Shown here one piece after another: positions 11,291-22,733 of a DNA stretch of 64,000 nucleotides. Made by a program: the position numbers and the translations under genes. Numbering within the stretch: the stretch's first letter is position 1; each line of letters starts with the position of its first letter. The notes beneath the pieces were generated by a model, which saw only the letters and a program-made list of their open reading frames with translations, did no database searches and had not been told where the DNA came from. Source of the stretch: Ambrosia x helenae (Eukaryota > Streptophyta > Magnoliopsida > Asterales > Asteraceae); NCBI GenBank assembly GCA_030844895.1, contig CM061233.1, forward strand, positions 65,835,656-65,899,655. The letters run 5' to 3'.

Positions 11291-14200
11291 TTAAAAATTT
11301 AGCATCCCAAGCATGGATACTAACTTCTGAAATGTTGATGTGTCAAGGGGTTTTGTGAAGATGTCAGCTATTTGATTAGCTGTTGCTACATGCTTCACTT
11401 CAATCTTGCCTTTTTCATAGCAATCTCTTATGAAATGGTACCTGATCTCAATGTGTTTGGTTTTTGAGAATTGTACCGGATTTTGAATGATGCTAATGGC
11501 AGATCTGCTGTCTACAAACAAAGGTGTCTTGGTCTCTTTGATTCCATAATCAAGAAGTTGATATTGGAGCCATTGTATCTGTGATGTACAACTTGCAGCT
11601 GCAATGTATTCAGCTTCAGCAGTTGAAGTTGCAACAGATGTTTGCTTCTTTGATTGCCATGACACTAGACAGTTACCCAGGAATTGACAACCACCAGATG
11701 TTGACTTTCTCGTCATCTTACACCCTGCATAGTCACTATCTGAAAAAGCTGATAACTTGGTATTGCTTGAAGCAGGATACCAAATTCCAAGTGTTGGAGT
11801 TCCTTTCAGATATCTGAAAATTCTTTTGACTGCTATAAGGTGTGATTCCCTTGGTGCTGATTGATATCTAGCACAGACACATGTTGAAAACATAATATCT
11901 GGTCTAGAAGCAGTTAAATATAAAAGGGAACCTATCATGCATCTGTACATGGTTTGATCAACCTGTTTACCTTGATCATCAGGTTCAACTTGTGTGATTG
12001 GTGTCATGGGAGTGGAACATGATTTACAGTCTTTTAAAGAAAATTTGTTCAATAATTCTTTAACATATTTTGATTGATGTATAAAAGTTCCATTTGTTTG
12101 TTGCTTGATCTGCAGTCCTAGAAAGTACTGCAGTTCTCCCATGGTACTCATCTCAAATTTTGATTGCATGAGTTTCTTAAAATCATCACACAGTTTTGTG
12201 TTTGTTGAACCAAAAATGATATCATCAACATAAATTTGAACAAGTAAGACATGATTTCCAACATGTTTAATGAAAAGAGTTTTATCAATGGCACCTCTTG
12301 CAAAGTTATTTTTGAGTAAAAAGGTGGAGAGTGTATCATACCAGGCTCTTGGAGCCTGTTTAAGCCCATAAAGAGCTTTGTCCAGTCTGTACACCCACTC
12401 AGGATGAGAAGGATCCTCAAACCCAGGTGGCTGACAGACATACACCTCCTCTTTTATTTTTCCATACAAAAATGCACTTTTTACATCCATTTGATAAACT
12501 TTAATTTTGTTGGAAATGGCATAGGCCAGAAATAACCTGATGGCCTCAAGCCTTGCAACTGGAGCAAAGGTTTCATCATAGTCAATTCCCTCTTCTTGAG
12601 AGTACCCTTGAACTACCAGTCTTGCCTTGTTCTTGATTATCATACCAGCTTCATCTTGTTTGTTCCTGAAAACCCATCTTGTGCCAATTGGTTGCTTGTT
12701 TGGAGGTAAGGGACAGATTTCCCAGACCTGTTGCTTGTTGAACTGAAGCAGTTCATCTTGCATAGCTTGCACCCAATTATTGTCTTTGAGGGCTTCCTGG
12801 TACTTCTTTGGTTCCAACTGTGAGATAAAGGCTGAAAATAGGCAAAAGTTGGAGAGCTGGTTTCTGGTGAGAACACCTGAAGCTATATCACCCATGACTT
12901 GATCAAGTGGATGATCTCTGTGTTCAATCAGTTGTTGTAAACCACTGACAGGTGTAGGTGGCTCTTGTTCTTCAAACAAACTACTGAGGTCTATAATATC
13001 TGGTTCAGCAGTTTTGGTTTCTTCAGTAGTTGCAGGTGCTGAAGCAGATGTTTGAGTTTGGCCTTCAGTATTTGTTGGATCAGAAGTTTGTGAAACTTCT
13101 GATGGTGTTGAAGTTGACTTAATGACTGTTTGAGGAGTCCATGGTGTAGGATCCTCATCTTCAAACCTTTGATCACCATAATAAGTAGGTTTGGAAGGGG
13201 TAACAGTCTTTTCAGGTCCAAAGTGGAAGTTGTCAAGCTCAAAGAGTTCAGCAGGATGTGCTAGAATAAGAGTGTGTTTTGACTCATTGAACTTGACATT
13301 CAATGTTTCTTCTACTATCCTGGTGTGAGAATTAAAAACCTTGTAGGCTTTTCTAGTTGAAGAGTAACCAAGAAAGTAACCTGAGTCAACTTTGGCAGCA
13401 AACTTTGAAATAGATTCCTTGATGTTCAAGATGAAACATTGACACCCAAAACCCCTGAAAAAGGAGATAAGGGGCTTCATGCCATGAAGAACTTCATAGG
13501 CAGTCTTGGAATGTCTCTTGACCACAAGAACTCTATTCTGAACATAACATGATGTGTTAACTGCTTCTGCCCAAAAGTACAAGGGCAGTCCAGAATCAGC
13601 TAACATTGTTCTTGCTCCTTCTATTAATGTTCTGTTCTTCCTTTCTACTACACCATTTTGTTCAGGAGTTCTGGGAACACTGTATTGTCTAATAATCCCT
13701 TTAGACAAACAGAATTCATCCAGAGTTTTGTTCTTGAACTTTGTCCCATTATCACTTCTAATGGTTTTGACAGAAAGAGAATATTGTTTCTCTACTTGTA
13801 GAATGAAGAACTTGATGATTTCAGCAGCCTCATCCTTGGAGAATAAGAAGAATACCCATGTGAATCTTAAGTAGTCATCAATGATGACTAAGCAGTACTT
13901 CTTCTTACCAAGGCTCATAATTTTGACAGGTCCAAATAAGTCCATATGGAGTAGTTGAAGACATGCAGTTGTTTTTGATTCTTCAATAGACTTATAGGAG
14001 GACTTATGCTGTTTTCCCTTTAAACAGGATACACAGTGTTCTTGACACTGGTATACTTTCAAAGGTAGACCTCTGACCAAGCCCATTTTTGTGACTTTAT
14101 TTATGGTTTTAAAGTTCACATGGCCAAGTCTCCTGTGCCAGAGATCTGTTTCTGAAGTTGATGCCCTTGAGAAGAAACAGGCAGTGTTGTTCAATACTTT

Positions 14201-14599
14201 GTCTTTCTCAATGTCCACTGCATAGACATTGCCACATCTTTTGGCAATCAGCAAAGTATGATCTTCAATGATCTTCTCTATCAACTTCTGGCCTTCTGGT
14301 GAGATGATCTTGCATGTTGTCTTTGTGAAAAAGGAAGAATATCCTTTATCACACATTTATGACACACTCAGCAAGTTGTATTCAAGGTTTTCCACCAGAT
14401 TGACCTTGTCAAACTGTATTTTGCCAGAGGAGACATTGCCATGTCCTAGCACATATCCCTTAGCATTGTTCCCAAAGGATACAGATCCTTCTCTTTGGCT
14501 GATAAAGTTGTTTATCAGGTATCTGCATCCAGTCATGTGCATAGAGCCTCCACTATCAACATACCATATGCTGTTTAAGCCCCTGGAAACTCTCTGCAC
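11291..14599 (-). pseudogene. Copia pol: protease, integrase, RT, RNase H
   Basis: Protease motif WYVDSG lies at the start. After an in-frame TAA at 14357-14359 come the integrase zinc finger (HRRLGH ... CVSC) and catalytic core (SDNG, TPEQNGVVERKN), the RT (QMDVKSAFLYG, YVDDIIFGS, LYGLKQAPRAWY) and RNase H (SDSDYAGC, STAEAEYIA). This order is diagnostic of Ty1/copia. The frame from the integrase to the end is open for 1021 codons, so the TAA is the only break I see; it fits CAA to TAA in the usual NLLSVSQ stretch. Pol is in a different phase from gag (-1 relation), so a frameshift or separate expression would be needed. The protease Cys-Ser-Arg neighbourhood is altered to Gly-Ser-Met. Confidence 0.93.
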
Positions 14600-14610
14600 A
14601 TAAAAGCAAA

Positions 14611-17274
14611 TTAGTTAGATCTAGGAACCCAAGCCTGTTTGGCTTTGGGTTTGCTCTTGAGAACAGTTACAGTTTGTTCTTGACCAGGTTGAGAAATCCA
14701 TGTCTTTTTGGCAATGGATTTTTCATTAAGAACCATGGTGGTATCCTTTTCAGGACCACCATCAACCTTGGTCATCAGTAGTTGTACCATGTTCATTAGA
14801 TTTTGTATCTCAGCAGTTTGTGAAACTGCTGATGATTCAGGTCTAACTACTGACAAAGAATTTTGAGAAAAAGATTTTGGTTGAGATTTTATCTTTTTCT
14901 GAGAAAAGGTGTTTTCAGGTTGTTGTTTCTTGGGTTTAAAGATTCTTTCATAATCATTTCTGATTTGATTTCCCACAACCTGTTGTTTAATTTTTTGATT
15001 GAACTGAATTCCTTTTCTGTATCTACAAAATTCAGTTTTGTGGTTGAACAGACCACAAATTTCACACTCTTTTGCCTTTTGTTTTTGATCTAAAGGCAAA
15101 TTTCTGACATTAGTGTAAAGATTTTGCTCATCAGTAGTTTTCAGGACCTCAACTCCTGATGTAGATGAAACTACTGATGGCTTGTTGTCAGATTTTGTTA
15201 ATATTTCTGAAGTACTTTCTTTAAAAATGCTAGGATTTCCATTTAGAAAGTTTTCATGGAAAGATGTGCAGTCTTTCCCTTCAGAAGTTTCATTTGAAAC
15301 AATTCTTCTCCCATCTTCAGTAGTTTTGGGAGAGAAATCTGTTGGTGTTTCAACATGATGGTATCCTATGCCAAACTTAACATTTGAAGCACTTTGTTTG
15401 TTTAGCAATAATTGATACCCCTTACAAGATTCCACTCATTTTTCACATGTGATCCTGGTGTCAGCAAGCTCTTGTCTGACATCTCCCAGGTCATTTAGCA
15501 TGATTTTAATTTGTGCTTGGGTTTCAATAGCTGAGTCAGTTAATTTAGAAACTTCTTTTGTTTTAGCACACAGTTTTCTTTCTAAATCACATTTTATCTG
15601 TGTGTATTTTCTTTCTAAATCATTGGCTTTACCTTGTAAGTGCACATTTGTCTCTCTTATGAGAGCAAAAGTTTCTTTGCAAGAATTTGAGCAAAGTTTT
15701 GTCAAAGATTCTTTTGATACCTGTGACAATGCAGATTTTGAAGTACAGCCTTCAAATGCCATTAAGGCAAAGTTCTTTCTGCCATTGTCTGGTTCTCCCC
15801 AGTTGATGTCAAACACTTTGTTGTCTGCATCAGGATTGCACTCTGTGGTGTCAAAAGGGAGACTGCTCCAGTCAACATACCCTGAGGTGAAAAGACTTTG
15901 TTGAGAGGGTTGTTGTGGCTGTGGAGGATGTTGAGCAGCTGGAAAGGGAGGGATTGATTGTTGGCTCTGCATCTGTTGAGCAAGCACTTGAACATATTGT
16001 ACTTGTGGCATGTATTGCTGTTGAGGAGCTTGTGCCTGTACAAAATGAGCACTCCCTTGAGTTCCATTATTCCTATTATAATTGGGGTTATAGTTATTTC
16101 CAGATTGTGATTGGTTAAAGCTAGAGCTTCTACACTCTCTAGCAAAGTGTCCCAACTTCTGACACTTGTGACATCTTAATTTAGATTTGTCAAAACCAAT
16201 TTTTGTATTACTGGTCAATCCTGGAAATTTCCTTCCTGACCTTTTATAAAACTTGTTAGTTTTAATGCTTAGCATGGCCAGTTGGTGTAAAATGTCCATT
16301 TCTTCTAAGTCATCACTGCTAAAGTTTTTCAAATCATCCATGATAAAACATAGATTATCAGCAGTTTGACTTTGGTCATTATTGTCATAACCTAGGAAAG
16401 ATCTTTCTGATGAGATCCCAGTTGTTATGTCAATATTGTCATAAGATCCATAGGAACAAGTTGGTGAATCTTGTCCCAAAAGTGTTGTACTACCTGGTAG
16501 GTAGTCATCAGCAGTTTTACCAGATGATTGTAATTTCTTCTTTTGATCAATTTCTCTCTCAAAAGTAAGTAATCTCCCATGGAGTTTTGTAAGAGTGAGG
16601 GAGCTAAAATCTGGTGAGGATCTTAAAACAATGGAGTATGTTTCCCATTTGTCTGGTAAAGACCTTAAAAATCTATGTAACATAGACACTGTTGTATAGG
16701 TCTGACCATTTAACTTTAGCTCAGATATTAATGAGGAGAATCTTTCAAATTGTTGAGTTAAAGTTTCCCCATTAATATGAGCAAATGTCTCATATTGTTG
16801 AGCTAAAATCTCTCTGGTGTTGGCAATCACCTCTTCAGTTCCTCCAAACTGTTCTTTAAGACAATCCCAGAGTTCTTTGGCACTTTCACAATGTAAAAGG
16901 CCAGAGTATATCTCATTTGGGAGAGCCATTTCCAACATAGAGAATGCTTTTGCATCTAGCTCAAGTTTTAGGAAATCATCATCTGTATATTCTTTAGGGT
17001 CCTTAGGGACCTTAACATTAGTTTCAAGATTGACATTTACTGGTTTGTGAGGACCATATATCACAGATCTCCAACAACCTGTGTTGGTTTGTGACAAGGT
17101 ATGTGCCATTCTCTTTTGCCATATGTTGTATTCATTTCTTACAAGCATGGAAGGTTTAGTGGCAGAACCAGTATTATGTGGATCCATTTTAAAGAGTATT
17201 GATTTGTCAGGTGACTCTTTTAAGTGATGGATGTTGATAAAAAGTGAACTTTTGATCTTTTTATTGAGTATCAA
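14611..17274 (-). pseudogene. Copia gag with two zinc knuckles and one stop
   Basis: The frame runs from 17274 (the likely functional ATG is at or shortly after this) to TAA at 14611-14613, 888 codons, broken only by TGA at 15436-15438. The N-terminal half has the UBN2-type copia gag fold (MLVRNEYNIWQKRM, LWDCLKEQFGG, LTLTKLHGRLLTFE). A CCHC knuckle CHKCQKLGHFAREC follows near residue 365, then a Gln/Pro-rich stretch and a helix-rich region, and after the stop a second CCHC-like CEICGLFNHKTEFC. The presence of the second knuckle beyond the TGA in the same phase shows the stop interrupts a single protein; TGG to TGA would explain it. Confidence 0.9.
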
Positions 17275-17328
17275 TAAGAGCTTTGTGTCTGATTCTGAAT
17301 TTGTTAGATTGATATGTGATCAGATAAA

Positions 17329-17345
17329 CCAATGCTCTGATACCA
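17329..17345 (-). other. Primer-binding site of the copia element
   Basis: Minus strand TGGTATCAGAGCATTGG, two bases inside the 5' LTR. It matches the 3' end of plant initiator Met-tRNA in its first 12 bases. Confidence 0.93.
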
Positions 17346-17347
17346 AT

Positions 17348-18067
17348 TGTTGGATCAGTTTGCTCTTTTTGCTAGGTAAGAACTTGCTATCTTGACACTT
17401 AAGTGTTTAGCAAGTCCTTGTATATCAGATTATAAGCACAGCGGAATGTATAAGTTAAAGCAACACTTTTTATACTAAGGAAGAGTTATTACTCCCCCTT
17501 GATGATTGAAACTAATAAATGACAAGTATTTATTATGAATCTAAGCAGTAAATGAGAATTAGATACTTAGACAGATTCACAATAAATACTGAAATGGAAT
17601 AGAACAGTGAGAGTGTTTGAAGGATTTTTCTATTAAAATCAATGTCTAAAATAGAAGGTTGAAGCCTCCTATTTATAGACGTTTACATACATGTATCTTG
17701 CCCAAAAAGCAAGTACAGAAACAACAGAAACAAGTTGCACAAGTTGCAACATTGAAACTAACAAATACAGCTAAAAGTAATAATAAACAATAAACTACTG
17801 ATGCAAAAGGCGGTGGAAAATATCTGATGCTAAGTGCTGATGAATGACAAACTACTGATGAGTAGTTTGTCTTCAGTACTTCTGAAGTGAACTTGTCTGG
17901 TTTGGACTTCAGAACTTCTGATGAAGTTTCTTCTTCAGCACTTCTCTTATCTTCTCTTCAGCAGTTCTTTGTTTTCTTTTCAGTACTTCTATATTTAGCC
18001 AAAATGACAGAAGTGAATTAGACTAAGGTTTCCAAAAGTGGTTTCACCAATCCTCTTTGTCCTAACA
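17348..18067 (-). repeat. 5' LTR of the copia element
   Basis: 720 bp, same length as the left LTR and without differences that I could find by eye. The minus-strand TATA box is at 17670-17679. Confidence 0.95.
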
Positions 18068-18072
18068 GATTA

Positions 18073-18419
18073 TGCACTCGATTTACTTCTAGTATGTTTT
18101 CACATATGGACTAGACTTGCCATGACACTTGAATTGTACAAGTTTTATTTGATTATCAAAACCTATGTAATTCTCACCAACTTTTGTTGACCCAAAATAT
18201 TTTCAAACTTAACATGTTTCAGGTTATAGCTTGCTTGAAGATTAGAGTTATTGCTTGAAGATGCATAGCTAGTATTTTTCATTTTGATGTACAAATTCTT
18301 AGAACAATTGTATGTAATTTATTTAAATCATTTATTGAAATTCATTTTTTACCATGAGCTACTGAACAATCATCAATACGTGACATCCCGATGTTTCCGC
18401 CATCGGTTGGGGTGTTACA
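18073..18419 (+). mobile_element. Solo gypsy LTR, right part
   Basis: Continuation of the LTR interrupted at 6508. It holds the conserved CTCACCAAC, TTGAC and TTTCAGG block (acceptor at 18220-18222) and the end block CCGCCATCGGTTGGGGTG, which is also at the end of the LTR at 31429-32889. GGTGG follows at 18420. Confidence 0.92.
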
Positions 18420-18424
18420 GGTGG

Positions 18425-18931
18425 CGCGTGGGGTAGGTTTTGACGGCATGTGGGGAGGTGGTGGTAGGGTGTAGTGGCCGAGAGGTGGTGGCCAAATGGT
18501 GGCGGCGGCGCAAGGTTATGGTGGTTGTAGGGTTTTGAATATTATCATAATAATATTATAATGGCGGCTCTCAAAACATGATTAGGCATTAGGGTTTTGT
18601 GAATAAGATGATTATATAATAATCGTCTTTGCACATTGGTCCATAGTCCTTAGCTAAATAGCAAATAAATATTTATTTAACAGTCCACCACTAGTTTTAT
18701 TAATTAATAATTAATCAATTAAGTTATATATATATATATATATATTATGTAATATTATTATCAAGTATTATTATTATTATTGTTATTATTATTATTATTA
18801 CTATTATTATTATTATTATTATAAATAACATAATAGATGAGCAAAATGAATAGTAAAACATTAATGGTTTTTGTCTTTTTCCGGTTTTTTTATACAAAAC
18901 ATATATATATACACACACACACACATATGGT
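18425..18931. other. Host spacer with microsatellites
   Basis: A GGTGG-rich stretch to about 18540 is the original insertion target. Then come AT-rich DNA with a TA run at about 18726-18746 and an imperfect ATT run at about 18762-18822. No gene is seen. Confidence 0.7.
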
Positions 18932-19051
18932 TTAATAAGAATTAACAAAATGTGGTGGTGGAGGAGTGGTTTGTGGTGCATGTTTCTTCTTTGAGGTCTT
19001 GGGTTCGAAACCCATTTCAGGCTTTTTTTTTACAACACACACACACACGCG

Positions 19052-19102
<51 letters not shown>

Positions 19103-19425
19103 ATGGTTTAATAAGAATTAACAAAATGTGTTAGTGGTTGAGTGGTTTGTGGTGCATGTGTCTTCTTTGAGGTCTTGGGTTCAAAACCCGTTTCAGTCTT
19201 TTTTTACAACATTTATTTATATATAAATACATATGATTCAATAAGAATTAACAAAATGGGGTAGTGCTAGAGTGGTTTGTGGTGCATGTATGCGCTTTGA
19301 AGTCTTGGGCTCGAAACCTGTTTCAAACATGGGATTTTTTTTCCCAACACTTATTTATTTATAAATACATATAATTCCGTAATAAATAAAAAATGGCTTG
19401 GTGGTAGAGTGGTTTGTAGTGCATT
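18932..19425 (+). repeat. Tandem tRNA-like (SINE-like) units 1-4
   Basis: Units starting near 18932, 19105, 19230 and 19370 share AATAAGAATTAACAAAATG, a GGTAGAGTGGTTTG region (A-box-like), TTTGAGGTCTTGGG and a B-box GGTTCGAAACC, then a T-rich tail and ACATATG(G/A)TT. Unit 4 is cut by the solo LTR. CA and AT microsatellites (19036-19100) sit between units 1 and 2. The promoter-like boxes and tail suggest a tRNA-derived SINE amplified in tandem. Confidence 0.65.
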
Positions 19426-19806
19426 TGTGACACCCGGCAAACTCAGGTTAGTAATGTCGACTAAACTAGTAAGTCTACCTTAGCGAGTCATGCATATTAC
19501 GTTCTTAACGGGGTCAGTCGAGTCGGTATGATGATTCTGGGAATCATCGGGGGTCGTTACGATGATCCGCGGGGTCATCGGGAGTCGGTCCATAACCATG
19601 GGTACAAGGATTGGTGATTCGTGGAATCGCCGGGTTTAATGCACACACGAGTCTCGAGTCCCGGGAATTGGTGAACGGATGTAAACGTGTTAGTTATCAT
19701 GCATTATATGTTTGAAATCATTATGTGACTTATCGGTATGTGAATACGTGTTTATATATGTTAAAATAGTGTTTAACGCGCCAAAAACTCGTTCCAGCAT
19801 CATAGG

Positions 19807-19930
19807 GGCGATTAGGAACCCCTAATCGCCTATATATGGGGCGAGTAGGATATATATCAGGCGATTGGGACCTAATCGCCTGATGTTTCATGCGATTAGG
19901 CCCCCAATCGCGTGACATGTCTTGCTAATC
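19807..19930. repeat. GGCGATTAG palindrome cluster upstream of the TATA box
   Basis: Repeated GGCGATTAGG and CCTAATCGCC in opposite orientation form short hairpins, for example 19807-19830 (10-bp arms) and 19858-19882 (9-bp arms). They lie 30-150 bp before the TATA box at 19961, so they could be promoter elements. Confidence 0.7.
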
Positions 19931-19960
19931 GCCTATACAGCAGAGTCCGGGTCAAAACAC

Positions 19961-19970
19961 CTATAAATAG
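19961..19970 (+). promoter_or_regulatory. LTR TATA box
   Basis: CTATAAATAG, followed about 30 nt later by a C-rich stretch typical of a plant start site. Confidence 0.7.
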
Positions 19971-20751
19971 AACCCTTAACTCCCCAAACACCTCTAGAAC
20001 AACCCTAGCTGCTCCCAAGCCACCCACACACCTTGAAACACCTCTGGAACTCATTTTGCTACAAAAATCACCATCCCCAAGCCTACACACCTTTCTTTAA
20101 CAAAACCCAAGGTGTGTTCTTCATCCCTAACCTTTGTAAAGTTGTTATTTTGATTCCCCAAAGGTCCAGACCTTGTTTTACTAAGTTTGTGTCTTTAAAA
20201 ACCTTTCAAAAGAGTTCTAAACCAAGTCTACACCTTAATGCTTGTTATATGTGAAGTTTACATGCATATGTTGGTCTTCTTGGTGATTATAACATGATTG
20301 TTTCCAAGATATGATTGTACTTCTGCTATGTAGGGATTATTAGGAAGGTTGTCTTAGAGTTTTAGCCATTATTGTTGTGTTTTGAAGAAAATGTGTATTT
20401 TGACCCATTTGAATGTTCTTGAAGATTTAGGATGATTATGGTATGATTGTTGATGCAATGTTGTTAGAATTCATACTAGGAAGATGTTAGATCAGAGGTT
20501 TGATGATTTACAAGTTTGTAGAGATTGAAATCTGATTGTTTCCATTTAAGGAAAGATAAGGTTGGTTGGTGAAACCTAGTACTTTGCCATTTTAGGAAAT
20601 AATTGCTTAGAACATGTTAGATCAGTGATATGTTGGGGGTTTTTGCTTGGAATGGGTTGGTAAATGATTTAGGTTTGATATTGGGTGTTGTTGCATGTTT
20701 CGGATCTGATTTGGAGGGTTAAACGCGCGAAAATCCGTTATACAGCAGCAG

Positions 20752-20910
20752 CAGGCGATTAGGAATCCTAATCGCCTGATGCTATGAGATTATGCAGACA
20801 AAGGGGCGATTAGGACCCTAATCGCCTGGAACTTCATGCGATTGGGCCCCTAATCGCCTGTAGGCTGAAGCCTACTCGCGTGTGACTTTCCTAATCGCAT
20901 GTACTGCTGC
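20752..20910. repeat. Second GGCGATTAG palindrome cluster
   Basis: 20752-20778 is an almost perfect palindrome with 13-bp arms (CAGGCGATTAGGA) around one base. A second hairpin follows at about 20815-20837, then half copies. This cluster is downstream of the TATA box and would be in the leader RNA. Confidence 0.7.
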
Positions 20911-21332
20911 CGTGAACGCGTTTTGACATCCCGGAACACGATTTGACACCTAGGAACATGCTAGGAACCCCGGGATACACCCAATGACTTAGTAAGACGT
21001 ATTCGGACCTGATTATGCGTTAATCGGACATTATGCTAGACTAGGTGAACTATTGCGCATATTAAGTGTTTAATTGCATATGTTGCATGATGTCTTGTAT
21101 TTATCTAACACGTGGAATGTCGGGTCACCAATGGGATGTCGGGTCTTGTCTGGCATGGTCGGTTTAACAGTTAAAGGTGTTTTCAACGTTTATGGTCACG
21201 GTCTGGACATTCGGGGACTAGTTAGCCTGCGGGTTATTAGTCCAATACTTATACACATCTTATGATAGGTCGCCGCTATTTGGGGCTATCATAACATAAT
21301 TACTTAACTGTTTTCAAGTAACGCAATCCAAG

Positions 21333-22324
21333 GTGAGTTTCACAGCCCCACTTTTACTGTCTTGCTTTCGGGGGGAGAAACATGCTTTGTACGAACTATT
21401 TAAAGGTCATGTTATACTATGGGCACCTTATGTTACTATACGGCTTTTATGGAAAGTCCCAGGGGGAAACCATGAATGTGCTGGAACGCACAACGGGGGA
21501 AATGTGGATAGATCTATTGGGCCTCACAAGCCCCACTCGACGGCGGGGCCGGGCGGGTGCATATTGTCTCTACCTATCGGGTTACCGAGGCATCGGTAGC
21601 CCAGTCGTCTGGGCTGGTATCATCTTTTGGTTCATGTTTAGTAATGGGTTCCCAATCGTAGTAGTAAAAACACTTAACGTCTAGCTAACGTTCTTATGAC
21701 ATAGTATTAACAGAAACGATCTTTGTGAGCTTGTGACAACACTTTTATAAAAGAAAACCTGTGAACTCACCAGCATTATATGTTGACATTTTGGCATGTT
21801 TTCTCAGGTCGCTAAGGTAGCAGTCAATGTGAGTTTCACAGCCCCACTTTTACTGTCTTGCTTTCGGGGGGGAGAAACATGCTTTGTACGAACTATTTAA
21901 AGGTCATGTTATACTATGGGCACCTTATGTTACTATACGGCTTTTATGGAAAGTCCCAGGGGGAAACCATGAATGTGCTGGAACGCACAACGGGGAAATG
22001 TGGATAGATCTATTGGGCCTCACAAGCCCCACTCGACGGCGGGGCCGGGCGGGTGCATATTGTCTCTACCTATCGGGTTACCGAGGCATCGGTAGCCCAG
22101 TCGTCTGGGCTGGTATCATCTTTTGGTTCATGTTTAGTAATGGGTTCCCAACCGTAGTAGTAATAACACTTAACGTCTAGCTAACGTTCTTATGACATAG
22201 TATTAACGGAAACGATCTTTGTGAGCTTGTGACAACACTTTTATAAAAGAAAACCTGTGAACTCACCAGCATTATATGTTGACATTTTGGCATGTTTTCT
22301 CAGGTCGCTAAGGTAGCAGTCAAT
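21333..22324 (+). repeat. 496-bp tandem duplication of an intron-like unit in the LTR
   Basis: Copy 1 is 21333-21828 and copy 2 is 21829-22324; they differ at only a few sites (G-run lengths near 21372 and 21495 and a few substitutions such as AATCGTAG/AACCGTAG). Each begins exactly at a GTGAGT donor and contains CTCACCAGC, TGTTGAC and TTCTCAGG (acceptors end at 21807 and 22303) plus 21 bp. Confidence 0.92.
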
Positions 22325-22589
22325 GGGCTAGGCGCACGAAGTCATGCACAGCGTCTAATATTTTGAAGCATATTAAACAATGTTTTGTAAACAATGATAT
22401 GTCTTTTGGTTGTAAACAAGAATGCTTCCGCTGCTGGTTTACAGCTCAAAGCATGATATTTTGGTTTTAAATATAATTATGAATGCATGTTTGTTGTATG
22501 TTTATTGTGATCGTTGACTGAGATCCTGGTGTGTCACGCGCCTCTCGGTAAAACCCCCGCACGTGGAATTTGAGGGTTGTGACAGCATT

Positions 22590-22730
22590 TGTGTGGTTTG
22601 AGGTCTTAGGTTCGAAACCGGTTTGAAACATGGGTTTTTTTTAAATTTTTTTTTTTACAAACACCTATTTATTAATAAATATATATGATTTCATAATAAG
22701 TCACAACATGGCTTGGTGGTCGGGTGCTTT
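22590..22730 (+). repeat. SINE-like units 4 (rest) and 5 (start)
   Basis: This resumes unit 4 after the solo LTR with GAGGTCTTAGGTTCGAAACC, then a T-rich tail, and starts unit 5 (ACATGGCTTGGTGGTCGGGTGC), which is cut by the CACTA element and resumes at 29672-29700. Confidence 0.6.
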
Positions 22731-22733
22731 GAG

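Larger units (their letters stand above)
6509..18067 (-). mobile_element. SIRE/Maximus-like Ty1/copia retrotransposon, complete
   Basis: An 11,559-bp element inserted in the solo LTR. It has two 720-bp LTRs, TG...CA ends, a PBS and a polypurine tract on the minus strand, and a GATTA target duplication (6504-6508 and 18068-18072). Order on the minus strand: LTR, PBS, gag, protease-integrase-RT-RNase H, then a long third frame downstream of pol. The copia order (integrase before RT) and the extra 3' frame fit the SIRE/Maximus lineage of copia elements. By eye the two LTRs do not differ, so insertion is recent. All three coding regions nevertheless carry in-frame stops. Confidence 0.95.
19426..22584 (+). 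mobile_element. Solo LTR of a Tekay-like gypsy element (3159 bp)
   Basis: It starts TGTGACACCCGG and ends GGGTTGTGACA, flanked by GCATT on both sides (19421-19425, 22585-22589). The end resembles that of the LTR at 2547-5262 (GATCCTGGT, TGTCA(T/C)GCGCCTC). A TATA box CTATAAATAG is at 19961-19970, so U3 is about 535 bp. The LTR contains two clusters of palindromes and a 496-bp internal tandem duplication. Confidence 0.95.

Noticed and set aside
21333..22180. ORFs of 88-100 codons in the solo LTR
   Set aside because: Two overlapping frames read the same duplicated noncoding stretch; frame changes caused by G-run length show there is no coding constraint.
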